Below are positions 53,819-64,000 of a stretch of DNA of 64,000 nt, one piece after another (positions within the stretch are counted from its first letter, which is position 1; every line of letters starts with the position of its first letter). The notes beneath the pieces are model-generated. The model was given only the letters and a program-made list of their open reading frames with translations. It did not search any database and was not told where the DNA came from. Source of the stretch: Aquatica leii (Eukaryota > Arthropoda > Insecta > Coleoptera > Lampyridae); NCBI GenBank assembly GCA_035610365.1, contig CM069432.1, positions 175,197,027-175,261,026 on the forward strand. Direction: 5' to 3'. A program made the position numbers and the translations under genes.

Positions 53819-54082
53819 ATGGATGGAACTACGAAGAAAACTATGCATTCTGAGGCTCAAAACATTATCAAAAATGTTATTCAGTTCTTCGATAGTCAAA
53901 AAGCTGCTACTGAATGGGCATTCCCTTTGGACAAGGCAACCGAACTTGCAGCGGCTGCTGTTGGGAAATCAGTGGCTACTATTTTTATAATCAGAAAAGA
54001 AGTTGGTGTAGCTTACGGTAATTTACTAGAATCACCTCTGAGTGAGGAGAAGCGGAGGATCCAACAAAACAGTGATGGATGA
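53819..54082 (+). CDS. Small helix-turn-helix ORF (transposase N-terminus-like)
   Basis: 87 aa from ATG 53,819. HSEAQNIIKNVIQFFDSQK followed by PLDKATELAAAAVGKSVATI resembles the N-terminal DNA-binding segment of insect proteins that continue into DDE transposase domains. No transposase domain follows: the frame stops at 54,082. It could be the first exon of a host gene or a relic. The identification rests on resemblance I recall, not on a search. Confidence 0.35.
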   Translation: MDGTTKKTMHSEAQNIIKNVIQFFDSQKAATEWAFPLDKATELAAAAVGKSVATIFIIRKEVGVAYGNLLESPLSEEKRRIQQNSDG

Positions 54083-54150
54083 GTGCGATTTAAGAATTTT
54101 AAAAAGCTTTTGTCACAAACACTGCAAAATCGGTACAAAATAATTTACTT

Positions 54151-54297
54151 CAAAAAAGTCCGCGGAAGGATACAATTACCTTCAATAGTTTAAAAGATAC
54201 AAGTGTGCAAAATTGTACAAAAATGTCTCACATTACATTATAATTCTGTAACTCTAAAACTATTAGATATAATTATACCCTCCCGCGGACTTTTTTG
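54151..54297. mobile_element. 147-bp MITE
   Basis: Ends CAAAAAAGTCCGCGG and CCGCGGACTTTTTTG, with inverted similarity for about 28 bp per side. No coding capacity. Confidence 0.7.
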
Positions 54298-55877
54298 TAG
54301 TAATTTTTGTGTTCTATAAATATGCTTTTGTGCAATTTTTATCTATATTTTACCGTTTTTGCAGCGTACAAGGAGGAAGCTCTCGCGGATCTGATTCTGC
54401 AATTACTATAATTATTTTTCAGCACTGTTGAATAAAATTAAGATTTATATATATATATTTTTAAAACATAAAACAAATCATAAGCAATGTCTTGTTTAAC
54501 AATAATAATAACTGCATCCAAAAAATTTAAAAAATGAAGTAAAATTGGGCATTACCGCAAGTTCTAGCTTCGTTTCATCTGAGCGTTTCATCGTCTAGTT
54601 ACGTGAACATTTGAATCAAACATTCTATAAGTCTTTTCAATACTAAAAAAAGCTTCATTTCGTGTTGTAGCTTACCGGCAACGTGTTTTTTAAACCGTCC
54701 TTACACAGACCACGAAGTATTGTCAGCAGGCAAAATCTAATTTATTAGTTGTCCAAGGTATAAACAACTGTAATAACCAATTAGTTTAGTATCTACAACG
54801 TTTAGTTTACAATAATGCAAAACGTTATATCCGCACTTGTTAAACGATGCCCCAACGTAGCACGAGCAGTCAAATACAATCACGTGCTCACTATGTTATC
54901 TGTCCTACACTTTTTATAAAACACTGCTAGTTGTGTAGCCTGTGAAATAAAATATAAGCCCGTAAGTAACATTAGAAAAAGACGTTGCTTGAAAGCAACA
55001 TTGTCAAATAAAGTGTTAGGTTAGTCTTCAAAACCATGTATGAGTTACGAAAAAATACTTAGTTGGTTTCTAAGTATATATTTTTATATGTGATACATAT
55101 CATCGTCAAAAGTTTCATAATGAACTCAGTTTCGTCTTAAATAGTATTCAATCAGAATTTAAGCTTGCAGTGTAGATTAGTGTGCATACTTTTATGGTCC
55201 CTTTTCTTAGAGATTGGTCATAGGTGTAATTATTGACAATGTTATACTGTTACAACGTGTATTATAATTTTTAACAGAAATGAGATAAATATACTATCTT
55301 GCATACCGAAACAGTTCAATAAAGGTAATTTTACTTTTTTTGACTTTTACATCTGCAAAATTTCTTGTTGTAGTTGAAAAATCAATGGAATCACATTCCT
55401 CGATTTTTATTGAAAGAATTACTAAATTAGAGAGCCTTTCTTGGCCCATTGTTGATCTTCCATGTTTTTATCAATTTTTTTGTAGTAATTTACTTACAGC
55501 ATTAATATTAACAAGAATCGTGAACAAACTCAACAAATAAAATTTAAATTTTGAATTTTTTAGCTAAAACTGTTGTTTCTAGACGATTATCAGCATTTCT
55601 AAATAAATTATTATTAATTGTTTCTAAAGCATTGTATATCTCTAAATTCGTTTACTAATTTCTATAAAGTCTCAATATAACTTTTTAGCAAGTGTCCCTT
55701 AAAGGTTTTTAAGTTAAAGAAAGTATTAATATTATTCAAAATTTGTGGTTCAGTTATTTACGGTCTCTCTTAGGGTTCTTCAGCAATGGGAGAACATTCA
55801 AGTCTACTTCCACAAATGCAATGACAGACATATTATAGCTTCAATTTAATAAATGACGTTAGTAACATAAGTAAACT
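54298..55877. other. AT-rich spacer, nothing recognised
   Basis: 1.6 kb with no convincing ORF, RNA or repeat; the small open frame at 55,340-55,540 has no recognisable feature. Confidence 0.45.
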
Positions 55878-56041
55878 ATAAATTTACTATGCATAAATTA
55901 ATACTAATAACGATGTTATATGTTGTGGTTTTAGCTCAAAAATTATTCAAAACTTATTTGAGTTACGCTGGTATAAAATCAGCTTTCAACGTTTCCATCT
56001 CTATCCATTTACATACTATTATTCATGCATAGTAAATTTAT
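55878..56041. mobile_element. 164-bp inverted-repeat element
   Basis: Perfect 17-bp ends ATAAATTTACTATGCAT and ATGCATAGTAAATTTAT. MITE-like; no target duplication identified. Confidence 0.6.
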
Positions 56042-56768
56042 ACTATGAAATGGTATAACCATCGAATTTTAATGTTAACGCAATAAACTGCATTATTTTT
56101 AATTGAATAAATTAACCACGAGTATCATAAGACGGGTTTTATATGATATCAAAAGTTTTCTGCCTTTATAGTCCTGCAAAAATGTTTGATTATTTACTTG
56201 ATTTGATTTTTTTTTCTATTAAAATTCTTCTGTCCGACGGGCTTATAGGATACTGCCACAAAACAAAATCTTTAAAATTTTTAAGCAAAATGTACTTCGA
56301 ATTAGATAAAGGAAAACACCCGGGAGACCAGAATGCCTTGCAGACTGCAAGAAATCAAGTTGCTGGAAGCCATAATTAACAAGGAAGGAGTGTCCTATAG
56401 GCTTAACAATTGATGATTCCATATAAGTGCCTAAAATTATTTTCTTGTGATAACATGAACACATTTCAAACTTTTAAACGCATTTATTTCGAAACTACAT
56501 TTTTAGTTGTGACGGTAATAACTCAACGTGTATTCATTCGATCTGACCGGGGTTTCTTGTTTCGTATTCAAAACTATTTTTTTCAATAATTGATTGTTTA
56601 GATTTTGCTTATTATATAAATTCAATTTTTCACAGCCGATCATAAACAGATTTCAGCACCTAAAAAACATTTTTAACAATGAAATGCCATCATTTTGTAA
56701 AAAACAAATGTGTCGTAAGAACTGATGATTGGAGTGAGAAAAAAAGAATTTTTATTAAAATAAGCTTT

Positions 56769-56840
56769 GGTGTACAACCTGGATTTGAACCAGGGCTCCT
56801 TCGATTACTAAGCTGCGCATCTAACCACTACAACACTATA
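56769..56840 (-). repeat. tRNA-like relic, minus strand, cut by a MITE
   Basis: The minus strand reads GTAGTGGTTAGATGCGCAG (A-box region) and CCTGGTTCAAATCCAGG (perfect T-arm with B-box). The anticodon arm pairs badly. The expected 5' acceptor strand, which should pair with GTACACC, is absent because the MITE at 56,841 begins there. It is a pseudo-tRNA or tRNA-derived SINE head. Confidence 0.55.
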
Positions 56841-56994
56841 GGCGGGTTGCACAAAGCAAATCAAAAATGTAGCAAGTGATTATTTCTGAAATCAATTGTT
56901 ACATCACGAATAAACGTGGTTTCATTGGCTATGTAGCAATTGTTTTGAGAAATAATCCGTTGTTACATTTTTGATTTGCTTTGTGCAACCCGCC
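56841..56994. mobile_element. 154-bp MITE with ~35-bp inverted ends
   Basis: Ends GGCGGGTTGCACAAAGCAAA and its complement at 56,994, nearly perfect for about 35 bp. It sits directly against the tRNA-like sequence. Family not determined. Confidence 0.75.
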
Positions 56995-56999
56995 TTAAG

Positions 57000-57689
57000 A
57001 CTATTGAGTTTGACTGTTTATTTGTTGTATACAATAAATAAAGATAAAAACATTTAAAAAAAATTAGGATTTAAAATTTAATAATTAAAAAATAGTTTAA
57101 GATTAAGGACATATTAAATTGTAAACAAAATTAAGTTGCGTGTTAAAACTCTAGTTTTAGAAATTAAAGAAAAGTAATAATTCTAATATAAACAAACATT
57201 TTAAATAATACATAAAAATTAAATTAAATTAAATTGCACATTCGTTATTTTAATCATAAAGATTCACAATAAATATGGAAATTCGAATACATTTTGCTAA
57301 TATAGAAATTACTATTTAACAGTAAAAATAATATTGTCAAATTTGAAATAATACCTAAGTCTTTGAAATATCTAGGTAAGAATAAAATTTATTTATCAAA
57401 ATTAAAAACAAAACAATTTAGTTAGATAATAATCTTAGATACAGATTAAAGAAAAGAAAAATGTAAAGCAATTACTAAAAAAATTTGATTACCCCATAGT
57501 ACCACTAACTTGTTTTTAAATTTATAAATTTTTGATTTAATATTAAAGAACTCACTCGTATACATTTTAATACAAATAAGACACTAAATGCAATTAGAAA
57601 TGTTTGAAAATCTCCAACCTTTAAAAAATTTTGTTAATTGCACTTACTCCTTACTTACTTACCATCATAACTTTTCATACTAAAAAATG
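57000..57689. other. AT-rich spacer, nothing recognised
   Basis: Very AT-rich; no gene or repeat supported. Confidence 0.45.
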
Positions 57690-58359
57690 CCGATGTGCAG
57701 CCATAGTATTAATCGTATTTATACCTGTAAATATATCCTAAGGTTATGGTCTTTTCTTTGTCGTATAAATACAAAAAAGTGATTACCATTACTTAATTTT
57801 GTATGTATTTCTCAAATCATACCAAAAGGCTTTTAAATATTACTCTCAAATAAACGTTTTATAAAACCAAAATTCTCTTTATATTTTTTGCGCGAATCAA
57901 AAACACTTTTTTCTAATTTTAAATAACAATTTATTAACATATTTTTAATAAACATAGGACATACTATATCGTCAAATTTTTGAGTAATAAATGTTTTTAA
58001 TAAAAATGCCGAAATTATATTTGCAAAATTATTTAAAAAGTATTTGTTAGGTCCAACTTTTAACTATATATGTAATTTATTGAAATGTGTGTTGCGATAG
58101 TCACATTATTTTTGTACGTATGTGGGATGTATAAACCTGGCTTATCAGACCCGGAGCAATGTTTGGTTATAAGAATATGCAACGTTTGTTACTATAATTT
58201 ATAAACAATTTTTCGTATATAATAATTAATAAGTAACAACGATACTTGTTTTTTCTTATAAAATAACTGTTTATTTTTTCAAATTCTTAATTTGAATGGT
58301 GGCCCGGTTTATGTAAAAGTAGGTAATGTACCGGATATGCATCCTAGAGTTAAGCGGAT
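57690..58359 (+). repeat. Dispersed repeat family, copy 1 (interrupted by the gypsy fossil)
   Basis: Contains TAAATATATCCTAAGGTTATGG, CGTATAAATACAAAAAAGTG-type and GGATATGCATCCTAG segments, ending in TTAAGCGGAT, which resembles a mariner-type inverted end. It continues at 60,480 after the gypsy insertion. Confidence 0.5.
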
Positions 58360-60479
58360 TGTGACGCACTCGATAATATAAACAGCGAAGTACCTACAGA
58401 TAGAAGCTTTCTGAGGAGGACCCTGGTCATCAACTCAAATCGAAGAAGGGAGTGGGAAATAAAATTTAAATGGGCGCCACCTGTTTAGTAAAACCTCCTC
58501 TGATATTAGCACATAAACAGGAACCGTACTACATCAAATTCAAAGCACTGATACCCGTCACAAAATTTTATTGTGAGTTACACTTAATAATTTACTAATA
58601 AAGTGAAATTAAACGCATAGGTGCAGATATATACAATTATGAAAAAAAAATACCTTTTGAGTGGCTTAAACTACTTGGTAATTACTAATAACAAAACTGA
58701 ATTCCAAACGTTGATACCGATTAACTGATTATTCGTGCACAAATAATACCATTAACATACTCTTCTGACGTAATCATAAACCTAATAATCATGTAACATT
58801 TATAAACAAATAAACCAGAGCTAATCAATGGCTGATCAATCGGCATCGATCCCACGCAAAACTCAATGATAACAATAAAACGTCCACTTACCAGTTTACA
58901 ATCTTATAATTTAATTGATATTACTCAGTTTATAGAATATACTTATTTCATTTATTTTTTTTTTGTTTTCCTAATAAAGTTGTCCCCAAAGAATTTATTA
59001 ATTGTAATGACGTCGAAGAAACGACAATCCAAATTTTAGCAAGCCACGGGTTATCAATCGGTCACCAATATCGAATCTCGCATTGTTCGCATTCCTGGAC
59101 TTTTGATTATATCTTTTTTTGTTGTTATTCACCAGCGAAAGTGTGGTAGTAGTTACTAGATGCTGTGAATCGTTTAGATTAGGTAACGAATTAACAATTA
59201 AATAATACATACCCCTTTATGAATTTAAGGGCACCGATTAAATCAAAACGAAACTTATAGTTTTATTTAGACCAAATAGCATACTGATATTTCTAACAAA
59301 GACTATAATTATGCTATTGCTTAATTAAGAAGGTTTCAAATTTGCTTTATTTTAGCAAGGAGGTGCAATTCTCCCATACCTTCATTGAAATACTATTGGC
59401 AAAACCCACATAAAATGATATTAAAAGTGGAATCGAAATTTTATCACAATTCGAGCGTTTCCGAAATATTTAATGGCTAGTTGCCTACCTTATTGGCGTA
59501 TAAAATTACAATTTGAATTTAGAACTGTTACAACTCCCCCTCCACAAAATTGTTAGTTGAGAGACAATTTATTAAAGAAATCAGTTAATACTAGTACACA
59601 TAGATAACATGTGAAGACGATTCTCACTGACGAAAGCCTATTACAAATCAAAGCACAGTAAACGTCTCGTCTCAATTTCAATACAACCTGTTAAATTAAT
59701 GGTCGTTATCCAGCGGATCGTAATGAGGTTTAAGATCTTTGGCGTGCCAGTTCCCTAAAAATCGACCGTCTGAATCTACTAATTCGAATGTCCACGGAGA
59801 CAGTTTTTTCCCAATTTTATAGGGTCCTACATATTTTGGAGCTAGCTTAGCGGAATAATATTTGCTAGCATCGGATAGGACGTAATTTCTCCTCCAGACC
59901 ATTTGTCCCGCAAAATATTCAGGATCGCGTCGACGTAAATTGTAAGTTCTTTTTACTTTTTCATAAGATTCTCGTAGTTTCTTATGAACAACTTTATAAA
60001 GATTCCTAAACGCAGTCGATCGAGTATTTAACGTATTTTGGTCTCTCACAATTTCGGTATTAGTTTCAGTATCTGAAGATTCAGTCTGACTATTAATCAG
60101 TTTATTGTTATGGCATCCTCCGTCTAACGTCAGTTCTCTACCAAAATTTATAAAATAAGGAGTACATCCGGTGGCTTCATGTTTAGCCGTGCGAATTGCG
60201 CATGTTACTTTTGGTAAATATATATCCCAGTCTCTTTGATTTTCTGATAAATATGCAGTTATCGTAGATTTTATGACCTTATTTACGCGCTCTACTGGGT
60301 TTGCTTGCGGGTGATACAACGCAGTAAACGAAATTTTTACGCCATATTCATTAGCGAGTTTTTTAAATAAAAAGTGGAATCGAAATTTTATCACAATTCG
60401 AGCGTTTCCGAAATATTTAATGGCTAGTTGCCTACCTTATTGGCGTATAAAATTACAATTTGAATTTAGAACTGTTACA
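58360..60479 (-). mobile_element. Ty3/gypsy LTR retrotransposon fossil
   Basis: Minus-strand element. Parts: a long terminal repeat of about 1.17 kb (59,530-58,360) that starts TGTAACAG and is preceded by a purine-rich tract, part of an integrase-region ORF (60,394-59,696, with HPQANPVERVNKVIKS as in Ty3/gypsy integrases), and a short piece of the other repeat at 60,479-60,371. It is flanked by a 4-bp duplication GGAT. It is broken: most of the interior, including gag and reverse transcriptase, is absent. The repeat pieces are almost identical to each other, suggesting a fairly recent insertion into an older repeat. Confidence 0.75.
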
Positions 60480-60784
60480 GGATTAACCAATACCTCATTT
60501 ATTAATGATGGGTCGTCAATGAAAGTGCGGTAATGCTCATTTTAAAGACATTTAATAGTATTCATCGTATTGACATCTATAAATATACCTTGAGGTTATG
60601 GCTTTTTGTTTGTCGTATAAATACAAAAAGGTGATAAGCATTATTAAATTGTATATGTGTTTCTTAAAACCATACGAGGAGACTTAAATATTACTCTGAA
60701 ACGAACGTTTTATGAAACCACAACTGGTTTTATGTTTTTGTACAAATTAATAAACAATTCTACCGGATATGCATCTTAGGATTA
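60480..60784 (+). repeat. Dispersed repeat family, end of copy 1 and copy 2
   Basis: After the gypsy fossil the host repeat resumes (GGATTAACCAATACCTC). A second copy follows with TAAATATACCTTGAGGTTATGG, CGTATAAATACAAAAAGG and GGATATGCATCTTAGG, leading directly into the mariner element. Confidence 0.5.
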
Positions 60785-62413
60785 AGCGGATTAATTAATA
60801 CTTCACTTATTAATGAGTTTACGTTTACGTTTTGTAAATATATCAGGTTATGGCTTTTTTTTGTATAAATATAAATTTTTCATTTACAAAATTGTAATAT
60901 AAATTGGGAGTTTCTAGTGGTAACATCATTGTGTATGTGGTTATAATATTTTGTGAATATGCTTCGAATATTAGGACAAATGGATTCTACTTTAGAATTA
61001 AGAGGAAGTATTGTTGGGATGGCACAAGCTGGAATGTCACCCCGAACAATATCACAACTTGTCGATTTATCGGTAAGCATTTTTCTAAAGTATATTTTGT
61101 ACATTGCATTGCAACACAGTCAGCATGTATTAAATGTGAACACTAACAATACTATACTATTATAAGATATTGGATCTATTAAATTGACGTCAAATTTTTA
61201 AATACATATTTAATGTATAATGGTTTTTAATATAGTACTAATGATAAATGTAATCTAATACTAAGAACTTAACACTTTGTAAATTAAACAAATCCGGCGA
61301 TGGATTACAAAAAGTCAGGAAGTTGGTAATAGGCCACTGGTAAACAACAGACCACCTAAGCCTAGAATTACTTCTCGGCAAGAAGATGCGGACATACTCG
61401 GTTATATATTACAAAATCCTTTTACAACTTGCCAAAAAATAAAGGAAACGCTGAATATTAATTGCTCTGTTTCCACCATTCAGAGACGTTTACACGAATC
61501 AAATTTACATTGTAGAAAACCGGCAAGTAAACCTAACATTACAGAGCATCATGCTGCAGCTCGGTTGCGCTTTTGTCGCCAATATTTAAATTTGGATTGG
61601 AGTACTGTTATCTTTACAGATGAAAAAGTATTTTCTAGCACTGATCAATGTCCAACTACAGTGTGGACACCACAAAACACTCGTTACAATATAGAACATG
61701 TTTTGCCCAATAGGTAAAGTGGTAGAGTGACAGCCGGAGTGTGGGAATGGATATCTCAAGCGGGTCCAAGAGAGTTAGTGCAAGTGACACCACCTCGATT
61801 TACTTGATACCTTCTGTGAGAAGAATACTTCCACAAGATGAGCTGGAAATTATTCAAGTAGTCTAGGATAATTCTCCTATTCATACAGCACGAATTATTA
61901 GGGACTGGATTGAAGATCGAAACGAAGTTGAAATAATTGAATGGCCAGCGAGATCACCAGATTTGAACCCAATTAAAAAATATGTGATATGTGAATGATC
62001 AGAAACTAGGATAGTAATATTTAATTTAGAACACCTGAAAATATTATCCAACATTCACAATTAGTTTGGGAACGTTTTCGGCGATCACAGTTGTGTGAAA
62101 GTTTAGTAAACTCTATGCAGTCTAGATTAGAAGCATGCATACAAAATAATGGTTATTACACAAAGTATTAGTTATTTCTATACAACTTTTGTATTGTTAT
62201 TGTTTTTTATATGATAACATGTTTTTTTATTTAATTATATCGTTAAAATAAACTACAGCAAGAACTGTAATTATAAACGTATGCTTATTTATTAACATTT
62301 TATTAACGCAAAAGTGAGTAATATTTAAATAATTATTATTAAAATAAAAATAATATTAATGAATACAAAAATGTAATTATGATACTCATTAATAAGTGAA
62401 GTATTTAACCGCT
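60785..62413 (+). mobile_element. Tc1/mariner-type element, degraded
   Basis: About 1.63 kb between inverted ends (AGCGGATTAATTAATACTTC left; complement ending GTGAAGTATTTAACCGCT right), flanked by TA at 60,783-60,784 and 62,414-62,415. TA duplication and the transposase remains within place it in the Tc1/mariner superfamily. Confidence 0.75.
60959..62170 (+). pseudogene. Tc1/mariner transposase relic
   Basis: The N-terminal HTH segment (SIVGMAQAGMSPRTISQLVD) ends at a possible GTAAGC donor near 61,073; homology resumes near 61,285 with PRITSRQEDADIL. DDE-domain pieces follow: VIFTDEKVFSS (first catalytic Asp, near 61,620), a DNSPIHTA-like segment (near 61,870) and EWPARSPDLNPIK (near 61,941). 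Several stops and shifts interrupt it, so it cannot encode an active enzyme. Confidence 0.7.
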
Positions 62414-62744
62414 TAAACAAAAAAAAAAGAATGTGACTATATGTGAACAAAAATTTAAATAATTTACATTATATTGGCACAAATATTTATTCTTACACCG
62501 GAAAATTCTGTTTGATAGTATCATTTATATTTAAACAAGATTAAAGTATAAAAGTTTTACTTTATTTATAAATAATTTTGCACATACAGCAAAATATTAA
62601 TAGTACCTATGTAAAACTGTTTTTATACAATCAGTAATTAGTTTATTATTTACAATTTACTTTAATTTTATGCGTTTAAAATTTTACTATCAATAAGTAT
62701 GTATTTAAATTATAGAATGTGTGTATTTTATTCGCATAAAAATA

Positions 62745-62960
62745 TAAATACGGTCATAAAAGTAATACTATTTTCTTATGATTTGAGAAATATATGTAAA
62801 ATTTAGTAATGGTAATCTCTTTTTTATTTACAAGACAAAAGTACATAACCTCAAGGTATATTTACAAGTATAAATAGTGGTAATACTATGAGAATGTGAC
62901 TGAAATGCGGTAATGTTCATTTTAGGAACATTTCCAATGACTATGCTTGTATACCAACAA
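62745..62960 (-). repeat. Dispersed repeat family, inverted copy 3
   Basis: The minus strand carries GTAAATATACCTTGAGGTTATG, GATTACCATTACTAAATTTTAC and TTTCTCAAATCATA-type segments matching 57,700-57,830. The inverted pair (57,690 and 62,960) encloses the gypsy and mariner elements. Confidence 0.5.
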
Positions 62961-64000
62961 CTTGTTACGGTAAGAATTATGGGTAACTAAATTTAAATGG
63001 AGCGATGGCCGCAGTAGCTCGGTTCTTGTAGGCAAAATGGGGTGGGTTAGTAATTGTGAGGGGAATATTTAAATCAAAGATGTCGTGGTAGATAAAATTA
63101 GTCAAATAGTGATTAGAAATTGTTAGAAATGGGCGCCACACAATTTGTTTAGTTACGGTCCTGTTAAGTAAATTGTAAAAGTTTAACAAGGCTCTAGTAG
63201 TACCGAAGGGTTGCTGAAAGAAAAAAAAACGGGGAAGGTTAAGCAATAAATAGCAATCAGTAAATTTGATATAAATATAATGAATTTAGAATAAATAGCA
63301 ATTTACAAAATAATCAATAAAATATTCAATTTTGAATTATGCAAACAAAATATGCGTGAAGTTGAGTAAAACAATCGATAATGGATTTCAAATATTACAA
63401 AAATACAGGATCTAAATTACCTTGTGTTAAAACAAAAGTAGTAAAACTAATTTAATTACGTTAGGTTCGCAAAACAAACAACAAAAAAAAATTTAATTTG
63501 GGGCAGCGATCGTTATTCGACAAGACAGTAATTTCAAATTTGAAATAAAAAAAAATCTTACCTTATTACTTCGCTGATGGAACTCCGTGCACGGTATTTC
63601 CAGTCGAAGTTTCCTTAAATAAAATATTTAAAACAAACAATTGGCCGTCGGCAAATAACAGCCGAGAATTAGAGTTAGCTTCAAGTTTACTATCTCGTAG
63701 ATCAGGAGATGCGCGACCAAATTTATGTAGGTTAATAGGTCAGTTACAATTACGTTATAAGTCAACAAATTTCAAAATAAATCAGATAACAACTTCTTAT
63801 AGAAACAAAGAGAAATTAAATTAAGTAAATTAAGCCAAAGTTTAAATAACAAAAGTGAATTTTAAATAGCAAAAAAAAATTGTAAAATTTTAAAGTATAA
63901 GGAAAAGTTCTTGAATTTCTAAAGTTGATTAAGCAAGTAGGATTTTGATTAAAAGTTTAATCTAGAAAATCAAATCTTTGAGATTTGCACAAATATGAAT
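62961..64000. other. Right edge of window, nothing recognised
   Basis: AT-rich. A minus-strand open frame (63,246-62,977) shows no recognisable motif. A GGGCGCCAC word near 63,135 also occurs near 58,476 and is typical of some retroelement primer sites, but no repeat end could be defined here. Confidence 0.4.

Noticed and set aside
56769-56840. Functional tRNA gene
   Set aside because: Good T-arm and A/B-box words but a poor anticodon arm and no matching acceptor strand.
63120-63160. Second gypsy-type terminal repeat at the right edge
   Set aside because: Only a GGGCGCCAC primer-site-like word is present; no repeat end, duplication or coding trace supports it.
62977-63246. 89-codon minus-strand ORF
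   Set aside because: No recognisable motif and biased composition; no splice or homology support.

Overview
This is a gene-poor, AT-rich, repeat-dense stretch of arthropod (most likely insect) nuclear DNA. The evidence is four LINEs of the I superfamily with TAA tails, intron-containing genes with GTAAGT donors, many MITE-like inverted repeats, a gypsy fossil and a Tc1/mariner relic. The insect order cannot be fixed from the sequence. There are no rRNA genes, CRISPR arrays or clear housekeeping genes.

Region 1 (1-21,815) is a head-to-tail array of four I-superfamily LINEs, all on the + strand. The first is cut by the window edge; the other three are essentially full length. Each has ORF1 (nucleic-acid binding, three zinc knuckles) and ORF2 (endonuclease plus reverse transcriptase), and ends in A-rich/(TAA)n just before the next copy starts. 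They represent three subfamilies. Copy 1 has an RNase H domain; copies 2-4 have lost it by a clean internal excision. Copies 3 and 4 are near-identical sisters. All share a 3' stem-loop with compensatory base changes, and copies 2-4 share an almost identical first 225 nt although their coding regions differ strongly.

Region 2 (21,816-52,200) holds four paralogous, intron-containing genes for a Crypton-like tyrosine recombinase (YR) with two zinc fingers and a C-terminal SANT/Myb-like domain. A (22.2-27.7 kb, +) and B (29.5-35.0 kb, +) lie in a recent tandem duplication of about 6.7 kb and appear intact (about 901 and 903 aa when spliced). C (43.2-37.4 kb, -) is nearly intact with one frameshift and a damaged donor. 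D (47.8-51.5 kb, +) is a pseudogene. All four keep the LGH-x8-Y active-site motif, but Thr replaces the usual His of HxxR. The DNA next to these genes is full of short direct and inverted copies of a TGTGG-cored motif: TGTGGAGGA beside A and B, TGTGGCAAC beside C and D. One is a perfect 12-8-12 inverted repeat, the geometry of lox/FRT recombination sites (28,586-28,617). The YR genes plus motif arrays are my candidate for an undescribed system; the link between protein and motif is inference.

Region 3 (52,200-64,000) contains transposon remains: a two-copy repeat with a tRNA B-box-like stretch, a short helix-turn-helix ORF, several MITEs, a tRNA-like relic, a broken Ty3/gypsy fossil (58,360-60,479, 4-bp target duplication) and a degraded Tc1/mariner element with TA duplications (60,785-62,413). 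The last 1.6 kb shows nothing I can assign.
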